64,000 nucleotides of DNA from the NCBI RefSeq assembly GCF_030644225.1, contig NZ_CP128650.1, forward strand, positions 2,098,001-2,162,000, read 5' to 3'. The position numbers were made by a program, and so were the translations under genes. Origin of the DNA: Selenomonas dianae (GTDB lineage Bacteria > Bacillota > Negativicutes > Selenomonadales > Selenomonadaceae). Shown here one piece after another: positions 1-8,775 of the stretch (position 1 is the first letter of the stretch; the number at the start of each line of letters is the position of its first letter). The notes under the pieces are model-generated. The model searched no databases, was not told where the DNA came from, and worked only from the letters and a program-made list of their open reading frames with translations.

Positions 1-3000
1 CATCCTCGTTGAGCACCTTGATGTCGAGACCGATTGCCTGCAGTTCCTTGATGAGCACCTTGAACGACTCGGGAACGCCCGGCTCGGGGATGTTGTCGCC
101 CTTGACGATGGATTCGTATGCCTTGACACGACCCACGACATCGTCGGACTTCACGGTCAGAATTTCCTGCAAGGTGTATGCCGCGCCGTACGCCTCAAGC
201 GCCCAGACCTCCATCTCGCCGAACCGCTGTCCGCCGAACTGTGCCTTGCCGCCCAGAGGCTGCTGGGTGACGAGCGAGTACGGTCCCGTGGAACGCGCGT
301 GAATCTTATCATCGACGAGGTGGTGCAGCTTCAGCATATAGACGCAACCGACCGTGACGCGGTTCTCGAACGGCTCGCCCGTACGCCCGTCGTAGAGCAC
401 CGTCTTGCCGTCGTCGGGCAGTCCCGCCGCGCGGATCGTACCGAATACATCGTCGTCGCCCGCACCGTCAAAGACGGGGGTCGCGATGTGGATGCCCGCC
501 ACATCGGGGATGGGCATCCCGTTTTTATCAAAATCATAGCCCGCCGCACGGAGGTCGCTCTCCACCTGCGGATCGCCCGCCTTGATGCGCTGACCGAGCA
601 CGCGGCACGCCATGCCGAGATGTGTTTCAAGCACCTGCCCGATGTTCATACGCGACGGAACGCCGAGCGGGTTCAGCACGATGTCCACAGGCGTACCGTC
701 GGGCAGGAACGGCATATCCTCCTGGCGCATGATGCGCGAGACGACGCCCTTGTTGCCGTGACGGCCGGACATCTTGTCGCCGACCGAGATCTTGCGCTTC
801 TGCGCGATGTAGACGCGTACGAGGCGGTTCACGCCCGGCGGGAGTTCGTCGTTGTTCTCGCGCGTAAAGATTTTCACGTCGATGATCTTGCCCGCCTCGC
901 CGTGCGGCACGCGCAGCGAGGTGTCGCGCACCTCACGCGCCTTCTCGCCGAAGATCGCACGCAGGAGACGTTCCTCCGCCGTCAGCTCCGTCTCGCCCTT
1001 GGGCGTGACCTTGCCGACGAGGATGTCGCCGGGGCGCACATCCGCACCGATGGAGATGATGCCGTCCTCGTCGAGATCCTTGAGCGCGTCCTCCGCAACG
1101 TTCGGGATGTCGCGCGTGATCTCCTCGGGTCCGAGCTTTGTATCGCGTGCATCGCACTCGTACTCCTCGATGTGGATCGAGGTGTAGAGATCACGCTTGA
1201 CGAGATTTTCGCTGAGGAGAATCGCGTCCTCGTAGTTGTAGCCCTCCCACGGCATATAGGCGACGATGATGTTGTAGCCGAGCGCCAGCTCGCCGCTGTC
1301 GGTCGAGGGGCCGTCCGCGATGGGCTGCCCCTCCGTCACGCGGTCGCCGACGTAGACCAGAGGTTTCTGGTTGATGCACGTCGCCTGGTTCGATCGGACA
1401 AATTTTTGCAGTTTATAGCGGTCAAATGCGCCCTCGTCCGAGCGGACGGTAATCGCATCCGCCGTGACCTCCGTGACCTCGCCGCTGTGCTTTGCGAGCA
1501 CCATCACGCCCGAGTCGCACGCCGCCTTGTACTCCATGCCCGTCCCGACCAGAGGTGCCTGCGTCCGCAGGAGCGGCACTGCCTGACGCTGCATGTTCGC
1601 GCCCATGAGCGCACGGTTCGCATCGTCGTTTTCGAGGAACGGGATCATCGCCGTTGCGATGGAGAACACCTGACGCGGCGACACGTCCATATAGTCCACG
1701 CGGTCGCGCGGGTGCAGCCCCGTCTCCTCGTGGCAGCGCGCCGTAACGCGCTCGTTGACGAAGAACTCATGTTCATCCAGCGGCTCGTTCGCCTGTGCGA
1801 TGATGAGCTCGTCCTCCTCGTCCGCCGTCAGGTAGCGCACCTCGTCCGTCACGCGGCGGTGCTCCTTGTCCACACGGCGGTACGGGGTCTCCATAAAGCC
1901 GAACCGGTTCACGCGTGCATAGTTTGCGAGTGAGCCGATGAGGCCGATGTTCGGACCTTCGGGGGACTCGACCGGGCACATACGCCCATAGTGCGAGTTG
2001 TGCACGTCGCGCACCTCAAAGCCCGCACGCTCACGCGAGAGACCGCCGGGGCCGAGCGCTGAGAGACGGCGCTTGTGAGTAAGCTCCGAAAGCGGGTTGT
2101 GCTGATCCATAAACTGCGAGAGCTGTGAAGATCCGAAGAACTCCTTCACCGCCGCCACGACGGGGCGGATGTTGATGAGCCCCTGCGGCGTGATGCTCTC
2201 CGTTTCCTGGATCGACATACGCTCGCGCACGACGCGCTCCATACGCGAAAGGCCGATGCGGAACTGGTTCTGCAGCAGCTCGCCGACCGCACGCACGCGG
2301 CGGTTGCCGAGGTGGTCGATGTCGTCCGTATTGCCGAATCCGTCCATAAGCCCGAGGAGATAGCTGATCGCCGCCATCACATCCTCGCGCGTCACCGTGC
2401 GGAACTGGTAGTCCCGCGTCGGCGCACAGAGCATCCGATGGATCTCGCCGTCCTTTTTCTGCACGTCAAAGGCGACGATCTCGCCCTCGCCGAAAAGCGC
2501 CGTCTCGCGCTCCGCGCTCACGGCATCCACCATGTCCTGTGTAATCGCCTCGCCCTTCGGGAATACGATCTCGCCCGTCTCCTTGTCAATGACGGGATTT
2601 GCCAGCACCTTGCCCAAGAGACGGCGGCGCCAGCCGAGTTTTTTCGTCAGCTTGTAGCGGCCGACCGTCGCCAGATCGTAGCGGCGCGGGTCAAAGAACA
2701 GCACCTCCAGGAGCTGCCGCGCATTGTCCTCGTTCGCGGGCTCGCCCGGACGCAGACGGCGATAGATCTCTATGACCGCCTTGCCGCGCGTCTTGACCTC
2801 GTCCGTGTCGCGCTCAAGCGTCGTGAGGATGCGCGGATCATCGCCAAAGAGCGCACGGATCTCATCGTCCGACTCGTAGCCGAGCGCACGAATGAGGTAG
2901 GTCACAGGCATCTTGCGCGTGCGGTCAATGCGCACGGACACGACATCGTTCGCATCCGTCTCGAGCTCGATCCACGCGCCGCGGTTCGGGATCATCGTCG

Positions 3001-3472
3001 CGTTGAACAGTTCCTTGCCCGTCGTGTCGATCTCGACCCCGTAGTACGTACCGGGCGAGCGGACAAGCTGACTGACAATGACGCGCTCCGCGCCGTTTAT
3101 AATGAAGGTTCCCGTATCCGTCATGAGCGGGAAATCGCCCATGAATACCTCCTGCTCCTTGATCTCGCCCGTCTCACGGTTCACAAGACGCACATTGACA
3201 CGCAGAGGAGCCGCATAAGTCACATCGCGTTCCTTGCACTCGTCGAGATCGTACTTCGGCTCACCGAGCGCGAACGATTCAAACGAAAGGATGAGATTCC
3301 CCGAGAAATCCTGAATGGGTGAGATGTCGCGGAAGATCTCCGCGAGCCCCACCTCCAAAAACCACCGGTAGCTCGTGCGCTGGATGTCGAGGAGATGCGG
3401 CATCTCCATAACTTCCTTGATACGCGCGTAGCTGTACCGGGTGCGACGGCCGACCGACACAGGATTGAACAT
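1..3472 (-). CDS. rpoB: RNA polymerase beta subunit RpoB (3' end outside window)
   Basis: Encodes the beta subunit of RNA polymerase, which forms much of the active-site cleft and the rifampicin pocket. About 1157 residues are visible, starting [20 protein letters not shown]; the C-terminus is cut off by the window edge. The rifampicin-cluster segment near residue 450 reads [20 protein letters not shown] followed by [10 protein letters not shown], so the positions usually mutated in resistant strains are wild type. The conserved [17 protein letters not shown] segment lies near residue 920. The ATG is preceded by an AAAGGGTG ribosome site. The rplJL genes that usually precede rpoB are absent; the upstream DNA holds a promoter, an attenuator-like leader and mobile debris. 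rpoC would be expected past the left edge. Confidence 0.98.
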   Translation of the reverse strand, partial: MFNPVSVGRRTRYSYARIKEVMEMPHLLDIQRTSYRWFLEVGLAEIFRDISPIQDFSGNLILSFESFALGEPKYDLDECKERDVTYAAPLRVNVRLVNRETGEIKEQEVFMGDFPLMTDTGTFIINGAERVIVSQLVRSPGTYYGVEIDTTGKELFNATMIPNRGAWIELETDANDVVSVRIDRTRKMPVTYLIRALGYESDDEIRALFGDDPRILTTLERDTDEVKTRGKAVIEIYRRLRPGEPANEDNARQLLEVLFFDPRRYDLATVGRYKLTKKLGWRRRLLGKVLANPVIDKETGEIVFPKGEAITQDMVDAVSAERETALFGEGEIVAFDVQKKDGEIHRMLCAPTRDYQFRTVTREDVMAAISYLLGLMDGFGNTDDIDHLGNRRVRAVGELLQNQFRIGLSRMERVVRERMSIQETESITPQGLINIRPVVAAVKEFFGSSQLSQFMDQHNPLSELTHKRRLSALGPGGLSRERAGFEVRDVHNSHYGRMCPVESPEGPNIGLIGSLANYARVNRFGFMETPYRRVDKEHRRVTDEVRYLTADEEDELIIAQANEPLDEHEFFVNERVTARCHEETGLHPRDRVDYMDVSPRQVFSIATAMIPFLENDDANRALMGANMQRQAVPLLRTQAPLVGTGMEYKAACDSGVMVLAKHSGEVTEVTADAITVRSDEGAFDRYKLQKFVRSNQATCINQKPLVYVGDRVTEGQPIADGPSTDSGELALGYNIIVAYMPWEGYNYEDAILLSENLVKRDLYTSIHIEEYECDARDTKLGPEEITRDIPNVAEDALKDLDEDGIISIGADVRPGDILVGKVTPKGETELTAEERLLRAIFGEKAREVRDTSLRVPHGEAGKIIDVKIFTRENNDELPPGVNRLVRVYIAQKRKISVGDKMSGRHGNKGVVSRIMRQEDMPFLPDGTPVDIVLNPLGVPSRMNIGQVLETHLGMACRVLGQRIKAGDPQVESDLRAAGYDFDKNGMPIPDVAGIHIATPVFDGAGDDDVFGTIRAAGLPDDGKTVLYDGRTGEPFENRVTVGCVYMLKLHHLVDDKIHARSTGPYSLVTQQPLGGKAQFGGQRFGEMEVWALEAYGAAYTLQEILTVKSDDVVGRVKAYESIVKGDNIPEPGVPESFKVLIKELQAIGLDIKVLNED

Positions 3473-3534
3473 GAACGCTGTCACCCTTTCGCTGGATTAT
3501 CGTATGGTGATTTGTGCGTCGGAATAAAAAGACA

Positions 3535-3571
3535 CAAAAAGAACAAGGCAACGATCTGAATACCTTGCTCT
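3535..3571 (-). terminator. Attenuator-like hairpin in the rpoB leader
   Basis: On the minus strand a 9-bp stem (AGAGCAAGG with CCUUGUUCU, one G-U pair) is followed directly by UUUUUGUGU, about 65 nt before the rpoB start and downstream of the predicted start site. This is the layout of an intrinsic terminator inside a 5' leader. Attenuation is inferred from position; no alternative antiterminator pairing was established. Confidence 0.5.
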
Positions 3572-3716
3572 GTTGTTCCTTTCTAACACGAGCCGTGAAG
3601 GCTGCGGGTCACCGATAAAAGCTGCACAAATTTGACAGACTTTATTGGTCGGCGATCTCCTTTTCCTCCCCGAAAAAAAGCGCACAAATCCCCATTCTTA
3701 TTCAATAGGTCATTGT

Positions 3717-3746
3717 ATGATACTACATTCAAAAGCCCCGTGTCAA
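3717..3746 (-). promoter_or_regulatory. Predicted sigma-70 promoter of rpoB
   Basis: TTGACA (3741-3746) and TATCAT (3717-3722) are separated by 18 bp on the minus strand, giving a leader of roughly 235 nt before rpoB. A second possible -35 (TTGACA at 3774-3779) lies further upstream with a TAAAAA-type -10. Confidence 0.6.
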
Positions 3747-3849
3747 GGGGTATTTTTAGTTTTACCTGACTTTCTGTCAAAAACACATATTGTATGCTAT
3801 ACTGTTCATGCTACTCTCCCCGACACTCAAGTAGCGGAGGGGTGATGTC

Positions 3850-3936
3850 ATGTCAGTTCGTACCTTTGCGCAGGCTGTCATAGCAAGTATAATAGCCTAT
3901 TATATTTGCCAGTGGCTAGACAGCTGCCTTCGTTGA
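3850..3936 (+). CDS. 28-residue single-helix hydrophobic peptide (type I toxin-like)
   Basis: A short ORF with the ribosome site GGAGGGGTG seven bases before the ATG. It encodes MSVRTFAQAVIASIIAYYIC followed by QWLDSCLR: one predicted membrane helix, then a short polar tail with W-L-D. A promoter (CTGTCA at 3774, TATACT at 3798, 18-bp spacing) fits. Small single-helix peptides ending in a WL-type motif resemble Fst-like or other type I toxins, but no antisense promoter was identified and the downstream region is replaced by a MITE. It could be a relic or an uncharacterised membrane peptide. Too short for similarity to be conclusive. Confidence 0.45.
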   Translation: MSVRTFAQAVIASIIAYYICQWLDSCLR

Positions 3937-3949
3937 GTAGCTAGCCCGG

Positions 3950-4110
3950 GGAATCGCTGATAAAACGAAGTCTGTCAGATTGGTGCAGATTTTTTGTCCT
4001 GTCAAGGAGACAAACCGGACGCATAGCAAAGGCTATGTGGAGGATTTGTCGACAAAGACAGGGCGAAAAAGATGCGCCAAGATGGCACGGCTGAGTTTAT
4101 CAGTGCTTCC
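3950..4110 (+). repeat. MITE copy A
   Basis: About 161 bp, starting GGAATCGCTGATAAAA and ending TTTATCAGTGCTTCC, so the ends are imperfect inverted repeats. It contains the internal CAAACCGGACGCATAGC motif shared with five other full copies here. No target duplication is visible (left flank CCGG, right flank CTAG), unlike copies B, D, E and F, so this copy has probably been rearranged. It lies 13 bp after the 28-codon ORF and has probably replaced that gene's terminator. Confidence 0.85.
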
Positions 4111-4140
4111 CTAGATTGAGCACGCCCTATAAATGTGCGA

Positions 4141-4181
4141 GAAGCCCCCGTGAAGAATCTCCAGTTCTTCGCGGGGGCTTC
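4141..4181. terminator. Strong GC-rich hairpin
   Basis: GAAGCCCCCG and its complement CGGGGGCTTC enclose a further GAAGAA/TTCTTC pairing, giving a long hairpin without a clear T-run on either strand. It is isolated between mobile fragments, and no transcript ending here can be assigned. Confidence 0.4.
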
Positions 4182-4283
4182 GTCGTTTGTGACGTCTATG
4201 TCAGTCCGTGTTTGCCTACGCATAGTATAGCACAGTGCACTTCGGATTTCAAGAAGAACGTCTCACGTGTGTTTATTCTTCTG

Positions 4284-4377
4284 TGTAGGTTTGTCAATCA
4301 TATGTTACACAAGAGAGAAGCGGAGAAAGCGTCTCACGAGGAGACTTCCATCCGAGGGGACGCATCGGAAAATTGTA
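4284..4377 (-). mobile_element. IS481-family end fragment
   Basis: About 94 bp matching the right (transposase 3') end of the full element at 25320-26378, in inverse orientation, with about two differences. It begins at the terminal TGTAGGTTTG and runs into the transposase C-terminal codons, then the match ends abruptly near 4377. It is a remnant of an earlier copy; its near identity implies recent activity of this IS in the genome. Confidence 0.85.
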
Positions 4378-4418
4378 ATCCCACCATATTTAAGCACGAT
4401 CACAGCAGCCCCCAAGTT

Positions 4419-4436
4419 GAATTTATCAGCGCTTCC
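4419..4436 (+). repeat. MITE right-end remnant
   Basis: GAATTTATCAGCGCTTCC matches the end of the MITE family and abuts the TAA stop codon of the DUF364 gene. The rest of the element is missing. Confidence 0.6.
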
Positions 4437-5204
4437 TTACCCCTCATACCGATGGGCAAAGCAAAGGCGTTTCAGCCCCAGCAGAGCACAGGCTCCCGCC
4501 GCCGTGATGCCGTAGAAGTGAACCTCCGGCTGAACATCCAGATAGTCCACGATGGTTCCATTGGAAAGCGTACTGCCCGTGCAAAGGATGATGTCGGCAT
4601 AGTTTTTGACGATGTCCTCTTTTACCGCAGGGTCGGCACCATTTTCGATCTGAATGCCGTATTTGATCTGCCCGATGTTCTGCGGATTCAAGTCCATGAC
4701 GCGAACCTCATAGTTGGAGTTCGCCAACATCTCCACCATCGCCGGCTGAAAGCCCACCTGTCCGATGCGCTTGACACGGGGATAGAACTCATCCAGATAT
4801 GCGCGAATATCCACCGCACATTGTTCCGGGCCGTCGTTGCGGCAGTGACGTGTTCCGATACAGAGACCGACCGCGCCCATGACGGCGTTGAGCGTCGCCA
4901 GGAAGAGACTCCGCGCATATCGGTCGCCGCACAGATCCATGGTCAGCACATCCTTCAGCCTGCCGTGGTACTCTGCGGGCGCATCCGTAAATGCCTGCCC
5001 CTTGCACCCCCGATACTCCGCCTGTAGCATCACATCCTTGCCCGTCAGAATCGGGAAATCCTTGCGCTTCGTATGACTGCCGATCGCCTCCTCCGGCGTC
5101 AGCGAGCGGCAGGTAATATCGACCGCATCATCCTCGATATGATACCGCCGCAAGACCTCGCCAAAGCGGCTGCGCAGCCGTCCAAACAACTCTTCTTTCG
5201 TCAT
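4437..5204 (-). CDS. DUF364 protein (Rossmann-like, putative heavy-metal chelation)
   Basis: 255 residues resembling the DUF364 family, whose members have an N-terminal enolase-like fold and a C-terminal Rossmann-like domain and are proposed, without biochemical proof, to bind metals or metal cofactors. Visible features are an N-terminal segment ending GSHTKRKDFPILTGKDVM, a central HCRNDGPEQC and a C-terminal ADIILCTGSTLSNGTIVD of the type that binds a ligand in Rossmann folds. It starts 13 bp after the ABC ATPase gene and is the last gene of the molybdate/tungstate-type operon, so a role in using the imported metal is plausible. The family is often encoded beside metal ABC transporters. Exact substrate unknown. 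Confidence 0.8.
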   Translation of the reverse strand: MTKEELFGRLRSRFGEVLRRYHIEDDAVDITCRSLTPEEAIGSHTKRKDFPILTGKDVMLQAEYRGCKGQAFTDAPAEYHGRLKDVLTMDLCGDRYARSLFLATLNAVMGAVGLCIGTRHCRNDGPEQCAVDIRAYLDEFYPRVKRIGQVGFQPAMVEMLANSNYEVRVMDLNPQNIGQIKYGIQIENGADPAVKEDIVKNYADIILCTGSTLSNGTIVDYLDVQPEVHFYGITAAGACALLGLKRLCFAHRYEG

Positions 5205-5217
5205 GTTGCTTCTTCAC

Positions 5218-5946
5218 TCATTTCGTAATCCCGAGGAACTTTTTTGTCGCCTCGTTCCAAGGGTGCGTAAACAGCTCCTTTGCAGGGACGATTGCCTGCA
5301 TCGCGCCATGCAGCAGAATCCCGACGCGGTCGGCGAGCTCCGCCGCCTCGTGAAAATCATGGGTGACAAACGCAATCGCGCAGTGATACTCCGCTCGAAT
5401 CCGACGGATCATCTCATACATGGACTCCTTTGTCACCGGGTCGAGTGCTGAAAACGGCTCATCCAGCAGCAACAGCGACGGATGTGTAATGAGCGCCCTC
5501 GCCAGAGCCGTACGCTGCTGCTCGCCGCCGCTCAGTGTCGATGGATACTGTGTGAGCAGGTGACGGATGCCGAACTGCTCCGCAATCTCCTGCACCCGTT
5601 CCCTGCAAGCTGCGCCGCTCACCTTCTTCATCCGCAGACCGTACGCGATATTCTCCGCCGCCGTCATGTGCGGAAACAGGCAGTACTCTTGATAGAGATA
5701 GCCGATCCTTCGCTCATGCAGGGCAAGCTCTCTCATATCCCGCCCGTTCAACAGCACCGCACCGGCATCCGGCGGGTGAAATCCCGCCATCAGCTCCAAC
5801 AGCATCGTCTTGCCGGATCCGGTCTGCCCGATGATCGCAAGCACCTCATCCGCCCCGATGGCAAAGCGCACCGGCTGCAGGTGAAATGCCCCCCGTGTCA
5901 GTGCGGCATCCCTGACCTCCAGTATGATGTCAGCCTCCGGCTGCAT
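5218..5946 (-). CDS. ABC transporter ATP-binding protein, molybdate/tungstate type
   Basis: 242-residue ATPase of the cytoplasmic face of the importer. It has Walker A GQTGSGKT (about residue 40), Q-loop LYQEYCLFPHM, signature LSGGEQQRTALARAL (about 140), Walker B LLLLDEPFSALD and the switch histidine in FVTHDFHEA. It ends shortly after the core domain, so the C-terminal molybdate-sensing (MOP) domain of classical ModC is missing, as in shorter Wtp/Tup-type ATPases. It overlaps the permease gene by 17 bp. The substrate is inferred from the binding protein and permease; sulfate is less likely. Confidence 0.85.
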   Translation of the reverse strand: MQPEADIILEVRDAALTRGAFHLQPVRFAIGADEVLAIIGQTGSGKTMLLELMAGFHPPDAGAVLLNGRDMRELALHERRIGYLYQEYCLFPHMTAAENIAYGLRMKKVSGAACRERVQEIAEQFGIRHLLTQYPSTLSGGEQQRTALARALITHPSLLLLDEPFSALDPVTKESMYEMIRRIRAEYHCAIAFVTHDFHEAAELADRVGILLHGAMQAIVPAKELFTHPWNEATKKFLGITK

Positions 5947-6742
5947 AGCGTCTCCGCATCCCCTCTCGTCCCGTCAATAGATTGGATGCAGCCAGGGAGA
6001 GCCCTGACAAGAGCAGCAGAACAAAAGCGCTTGCCATGGCACTGTCCAGATCATTGCTGCTCACATTCAGATAGATATTGCCCGGCAGCGTCTCCGTTTT
6101 CATCCGCGTCACCCCCACCAACATCAGTGTCGCACCGAACTCGCCCAACGCACGCGACCAGATCAGCACCAGAGAGCCGATCAAGGCGTTGCGGCACAGC
6201 GGCAGCAGGATCGTTCGGAATCGCTGCCACGGCGATGCGCCGAGCAGCCCCGCCACCAACTCCATCTTATGATCCACCCCCTGCAGTGCCATTACACAGA
6301 GCTTGATCGCAAACGGGAGATTCACAACAAGCTGCGCCATGATGATCCCGTTGGTATCAAATACCACCGGCAGCCCCGCCGCCTTCAGTTCCTTGCCGAG
6401 CGGCGACGAAAACAGAATCAGCAGACTAAGCCCCAACACAATGTACGGCAGGGACATCGTCAGCTCCAAGATCACCTCGACCACACGCCTGCACGGCAGC
6501 TGCTCCCGCGTGAGCATATACGCCGTCGGAACGGCAAGGAGAAAACAGAGCACCGTGGAAATACTGGCGCACCGCACACTGAGCATCAGCGCGAATTGGT
6601 TCTCCGCATCCGAAAGATGCTGCGGCAGCGTCCGCAGGCCATCCAACAGGATAATGGAAATATTGCCGCCAATGAGTGCAAACACCAACAGCGTTATGAA
6701 AAGACAGAGCAGCAGGAACGGATCAACCCCCGATTTTCTCAT
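5930..6742 (-). CDS. ABC transporter permease, ModB-like
   Basis: 270-residue membrane protein with about six hydrophobic segments, typical of ModB/WtpB/TupB permeases. The EAA-like cytoplasmic loop that contacts the ATPase reads EFGATLMLVGV preceded by LGASPWQRFRTILLPL. The start overlaps the stop of the binding-protein gene (ATGA), so the two are translationally coupled. It should form the channel for the oxyanion delivered by the lipoprotein encoded just upstream. Confidence 0.87.
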   Translation of the reverse strand: MRKSGVDPFLLLCLFITLLVFALIGGNISIILLDGLRTLPQHLSDAENQFALMLSVRCASISTVLCFLLAVPTAYMLTREQLPCRRVVEVILELTMSLPYIVLGLSLLILFSSPLGKELKAAGLPVVFDTNGIIMAQLVVNLPFAIKLCVMALQGVDHKMELVAGLLGASPWQRFRTILLPLCRNALIGSLVLIWSRALGEFGATLMLVGVTRMKTETLPGNIYLNVSSNDLDSAMASAFVLLLLSGLSLAASNLLTGREGMRRRYAAGG

Positions 6743-7548
6743 GAGGCAAGTTCATAGCCGAACGATTTCCAGATTTCATGGGCTTCGTCACTATCCAAGA
6801 ACGTCGAAAAAGCATCCGCCGCCCGATTGTCGGACCGGAACTTCAGACGCGCCGCCGGAATCGTCTTGATGTACGGTTTCAGATCATCCGTCGAAACAAT
6901 GTCCACGCCATCCCCGCAGTTCTCCTTCCAAAGAATTGCGGCATCCGCCTCCTGCATGGAGAGGAGCGTCGCCATCTGGGGTGCCGTCGTCGTGGTCGAC
7001 GTGATATTCAGCGCCTCCTTGATCCCCGCATCCTGAAACGCCTTTTCGGACAGCTTTCCGATTGCCGTCGATTGGGCATCGCCCATCACCACGCGGACAT
7101 CCCCTCTCGTCAGGGACTTCAGGCTGTCGATCCCCTTCGGATTCCCCTTGCTGACTGCCAGAACGGGAATGTGTCGGACGAGCGGCTTGCTCTCCTTCAC
7201 GGATTCCTGCACCGGCTTTACCTCCTGCTCAGAGCCCGCGATAAAGAAATCGCCTTCCTGCGATGTCTTGATCTGCGTCTGGATCTGCGCTGCATTCGCA
7301 TAGGTTACCTGCACATCGCAGCCGGTCTTTTCCCGAAACGCATCCGCAATCTTCTGGAACGGCTTCTGCATCCCCGCACCACAGTAGATGCGCAGCACCT
7401 GCCCCGTCAGGTTCTCCGTCTCTGCAGCCACCGGCGAGGATGCTGTCGTACTGCTCGAAGGCTGCTCCGCTGTCCCCCCACAGCCGACAACGTTCAAAGC
7501 CACAGCCGACATCAACCCAAAGACAAGCAATTCTTTTTTCCAACGCAT
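6739..7548 (-). CDS. Molybdate/tungstate-type substrate-binding lipoprotein
   Basis: 269 residues from the chosen ATG (MRWKKELLVFG), preceded by GGAGGA at a good distance; a longer reading frame extends upstream but would include the terminator hairpin of the leader. The N-terminus is a lipoprotein signal with lipobox LNVVGC, then a Ser/Thr/Ala-rich linker and a ModA-like domain (LRIYCGAGMQKPFQKIADAF, GDFFIAGSEQEV, LWKENCGDGVDIV). It captures the oxyanion outside the inner membrane and passes it to the permease. Molybdate versus tungstate cannot be decided from sequence alone. Confidence 0.83.
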   Translation of the reverse strand: MRWKKELLVFGLMSAVALNVVGCGGTAEQPSSSTTASSPVAAETENLTGQVLRIYCGAGMQKPFQKIADAFREKTGCDVQVTYANAAQIQTQIKTSQEGDFFIAGSEQEVKPVQESVKESKPLVRHIPVLAVSKGNPKGIDSLKSLTRGDVRVVMGDAQSTAIGKLSEKAFQDAGIKEALNITSTTTTAPQMATLLSMQEADAAILWKENCGDGVDIVSTDDLKPYIKTIPAARLKFRSDNRAADAFSTFLDSDEAHEIWKSFGYELAS

Positions 7549-7762
7549 CGCAAAACATCCTCCTATACATAAAAAAGACACGCCCTTGAAGGACGTGCCT
7601 ACGACACACAAAAACAGGCAGATGACATCCATCTGTCGCAGATATTCCTTCTCAAGCACGGAAAGCCAGTTCGTTTCCGAGCTGACTCGGGAGCCGAAGC
7701 TCCGGCAACCACCACATATACGAACAGTACACAGCGATGATTGCTTGGAACAATATGTATTT
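7549..7762 (-). promoter_or_regulatory. Structured 5' leader of the Mo/W-type operon, candidate riboswitch
   Basis: The leader of about 210 nt contains two adjacent small hairpins (CCGGAGCUUCGGCUCC and CCGAGUCAGCUCGG), a third hairpin CAGAUG/CAUCUG followed by UGUUUUU, and a last GC stem followed by UUUUUU just before the ribosome site. Two terminator-like hairpins in one leader strongly suggest transcription attenuation. The aptamer class was not recognised; a molybdenum/tungsten cofactor (Moco/Tuco) riboswitch is the obvious candidate from the genes controlled. Confidence 0.5.
7571..7599 (-). terminator. Leader terminator before the binding-protein gene
   Basis: On the minus strand GGCACGUCC, loop UUCAA, GGGCGUGUC and then six U. 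It ends about 23 nt before the ATG, so it can switch the operon off before translation starts. A second terminator-like hairpin lies just upstream at 7610-7636. Confidence 0.75.
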
Positions 7763-7768
7763 GACGAC

Positions 7769-7797
7769 AGTATAGTAAAAACATTAGAGAAATGCAA
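7769..7797 (-). promoter_or_regulatory. Promoter of the Mo/W-type operon
   Basis: TTGCAT (7792-7797) and TATACT (7769-7774) with a 17-bp spacer on the minus strand. The region from 7798 to 8001, up to the end of the next operon, holds no gene or clear element that I can support. Confidence 0.65.
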
Positions 7798-8001
7798 GGA
7801 TAAATTACTCCGATATGGAGCGCGGCAAATTGCAAGTTTAATTGGCGCAAGACCTCGTTAAATTTGGGCAAATTATATCATCGGGGCATACATATCGTTT
7901 GCTGTCTTATATGGGAAGAAATCTGCGCAGCATCCGATGCCCGTTTTCATTGCCTCCACACAAGCGTACGCCTACTCTTTTGCGTCAATTTATTTTACAA
8001 C

Positions 8002-8775
8002 TTACACACCAATATCCCCGCCGACACAGACCGTGCGCGTGCCGATCTGTCCGATGTGCACAGGCAGCCCGTAGAGTGCGGTCATACCCGCCTCGTCGAT
8101 AACCTCCGCCGCCGCGCCGTGCTTCCAGAGAGTCTTATCTTTTAAGATAAGTGTTTCCGCAGCAAGATAAAGCGCATGATCTGGAAAGTGCGTCGTCATC
8201 AGGATGCCAATGCCCTGCGCGTGGAGACGCAGGACGAGATCGAGGAAGCGGTGCGCGTTGCCGAAGTCGAGGTGCGCCGTCGGCTCGTCGAGGATAAGAA
8301 ACGCAGGGCTTTGCGTAAGTGCCGCCGCGAGCAGGACGAGCTGGCGCTCGCCGCCCGAGATGTTCGTATAGGGCTGCTCCGCGAGATGAGCGATGCCGAG
8401 AAAACGCAGATGATGCAGGGCGATCTCCGCCTCGCGCGTCCCGGGCGAACCGAAGTAGCGCATGTGCGCCGTGCGCCCCATCATGACGACATCGAGCACG
8501 CGGAAGGGAAAGGTCGGCGTGTGATTCTGCGGGATGTAGGCGATCTTTCGCGCGAGTTCCCGCTGTCCGTACGCGCTGCGCTCCTTCCCATCGAGGAGCA
8601 CGCGCCCCGTGCCACCGTGCTCGCCCACGATACATTTCAGCAGGGTGCTCTTGCCAGTGCCGTTCTTTCCAAGAATGCAGTAGATCCCCGTGCCCGCGAG
8701 GGAGAATGTCACATTCTCCAAGATCGTGCGCTGTGCATCATAGGAAAAGCCCAACTGCTCTACGTCCAGTCTCAC
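8002..8775 (-). CDS. FecE-type ABC ATPase (iron-siderophore/heme/corrinoid family)
   Basis: 257 residues with Walker A GKNGTGKS, signature ISGGERQLVLLAAAL, Walker B FLILDEPTAHLD and the switch His in MTTHFPDHA. It reads from a GTG that overlaps the stop codon of the permease gene (GTGA), so the start is set by translational coupling. It energises the FecCD-type permease encoded immediately upstream. It is the last gene of the 8-12 kb cluster. This ATPase group serves ferric siderophores, heme or cobalamin; the substrate here is not determined. Confidence 0.88.
   Translation of the reverse strand: MRLDVEQLGFSYDAQRTILENVTFSLAGTGIYCILGKNGTGKSTLLKCIVGEHGGTGRVLLDGKERSAYGQRELARKIAYIPQNHTPTFPFRVLDVVMMGRTAHMRYFGSPGTREAEIALHHLRFLGIAHLAEQPYTNISGGERQLVLLAAALTQSPAFLILDEPTAHLDFGNAHRFLDLVLRLHAQGIGILMTTHFPDHALYLAAETLILKDKTLWKHGAAAEVIDEAGMTALYGLPVHIGQIGTRTVCVGGDIGV

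Noticed and set aside
299-3322. Long plus-strand frames across rpoB
   Set aside because: They are shadows in a GC-rich coding strand; the minus-strand frame gives a full RpoB sequence.
3583-3786. Possible upstream ORF in the rpoB leader
   Set aside because: No ribosome site and it begins upstream of the predicted start site.
8135-8635. Minus-strand alternative frame inside the FecE-type gene
   Set aside because: Lacks Walker motifs; the correct frame (8002-8775) has all of them.
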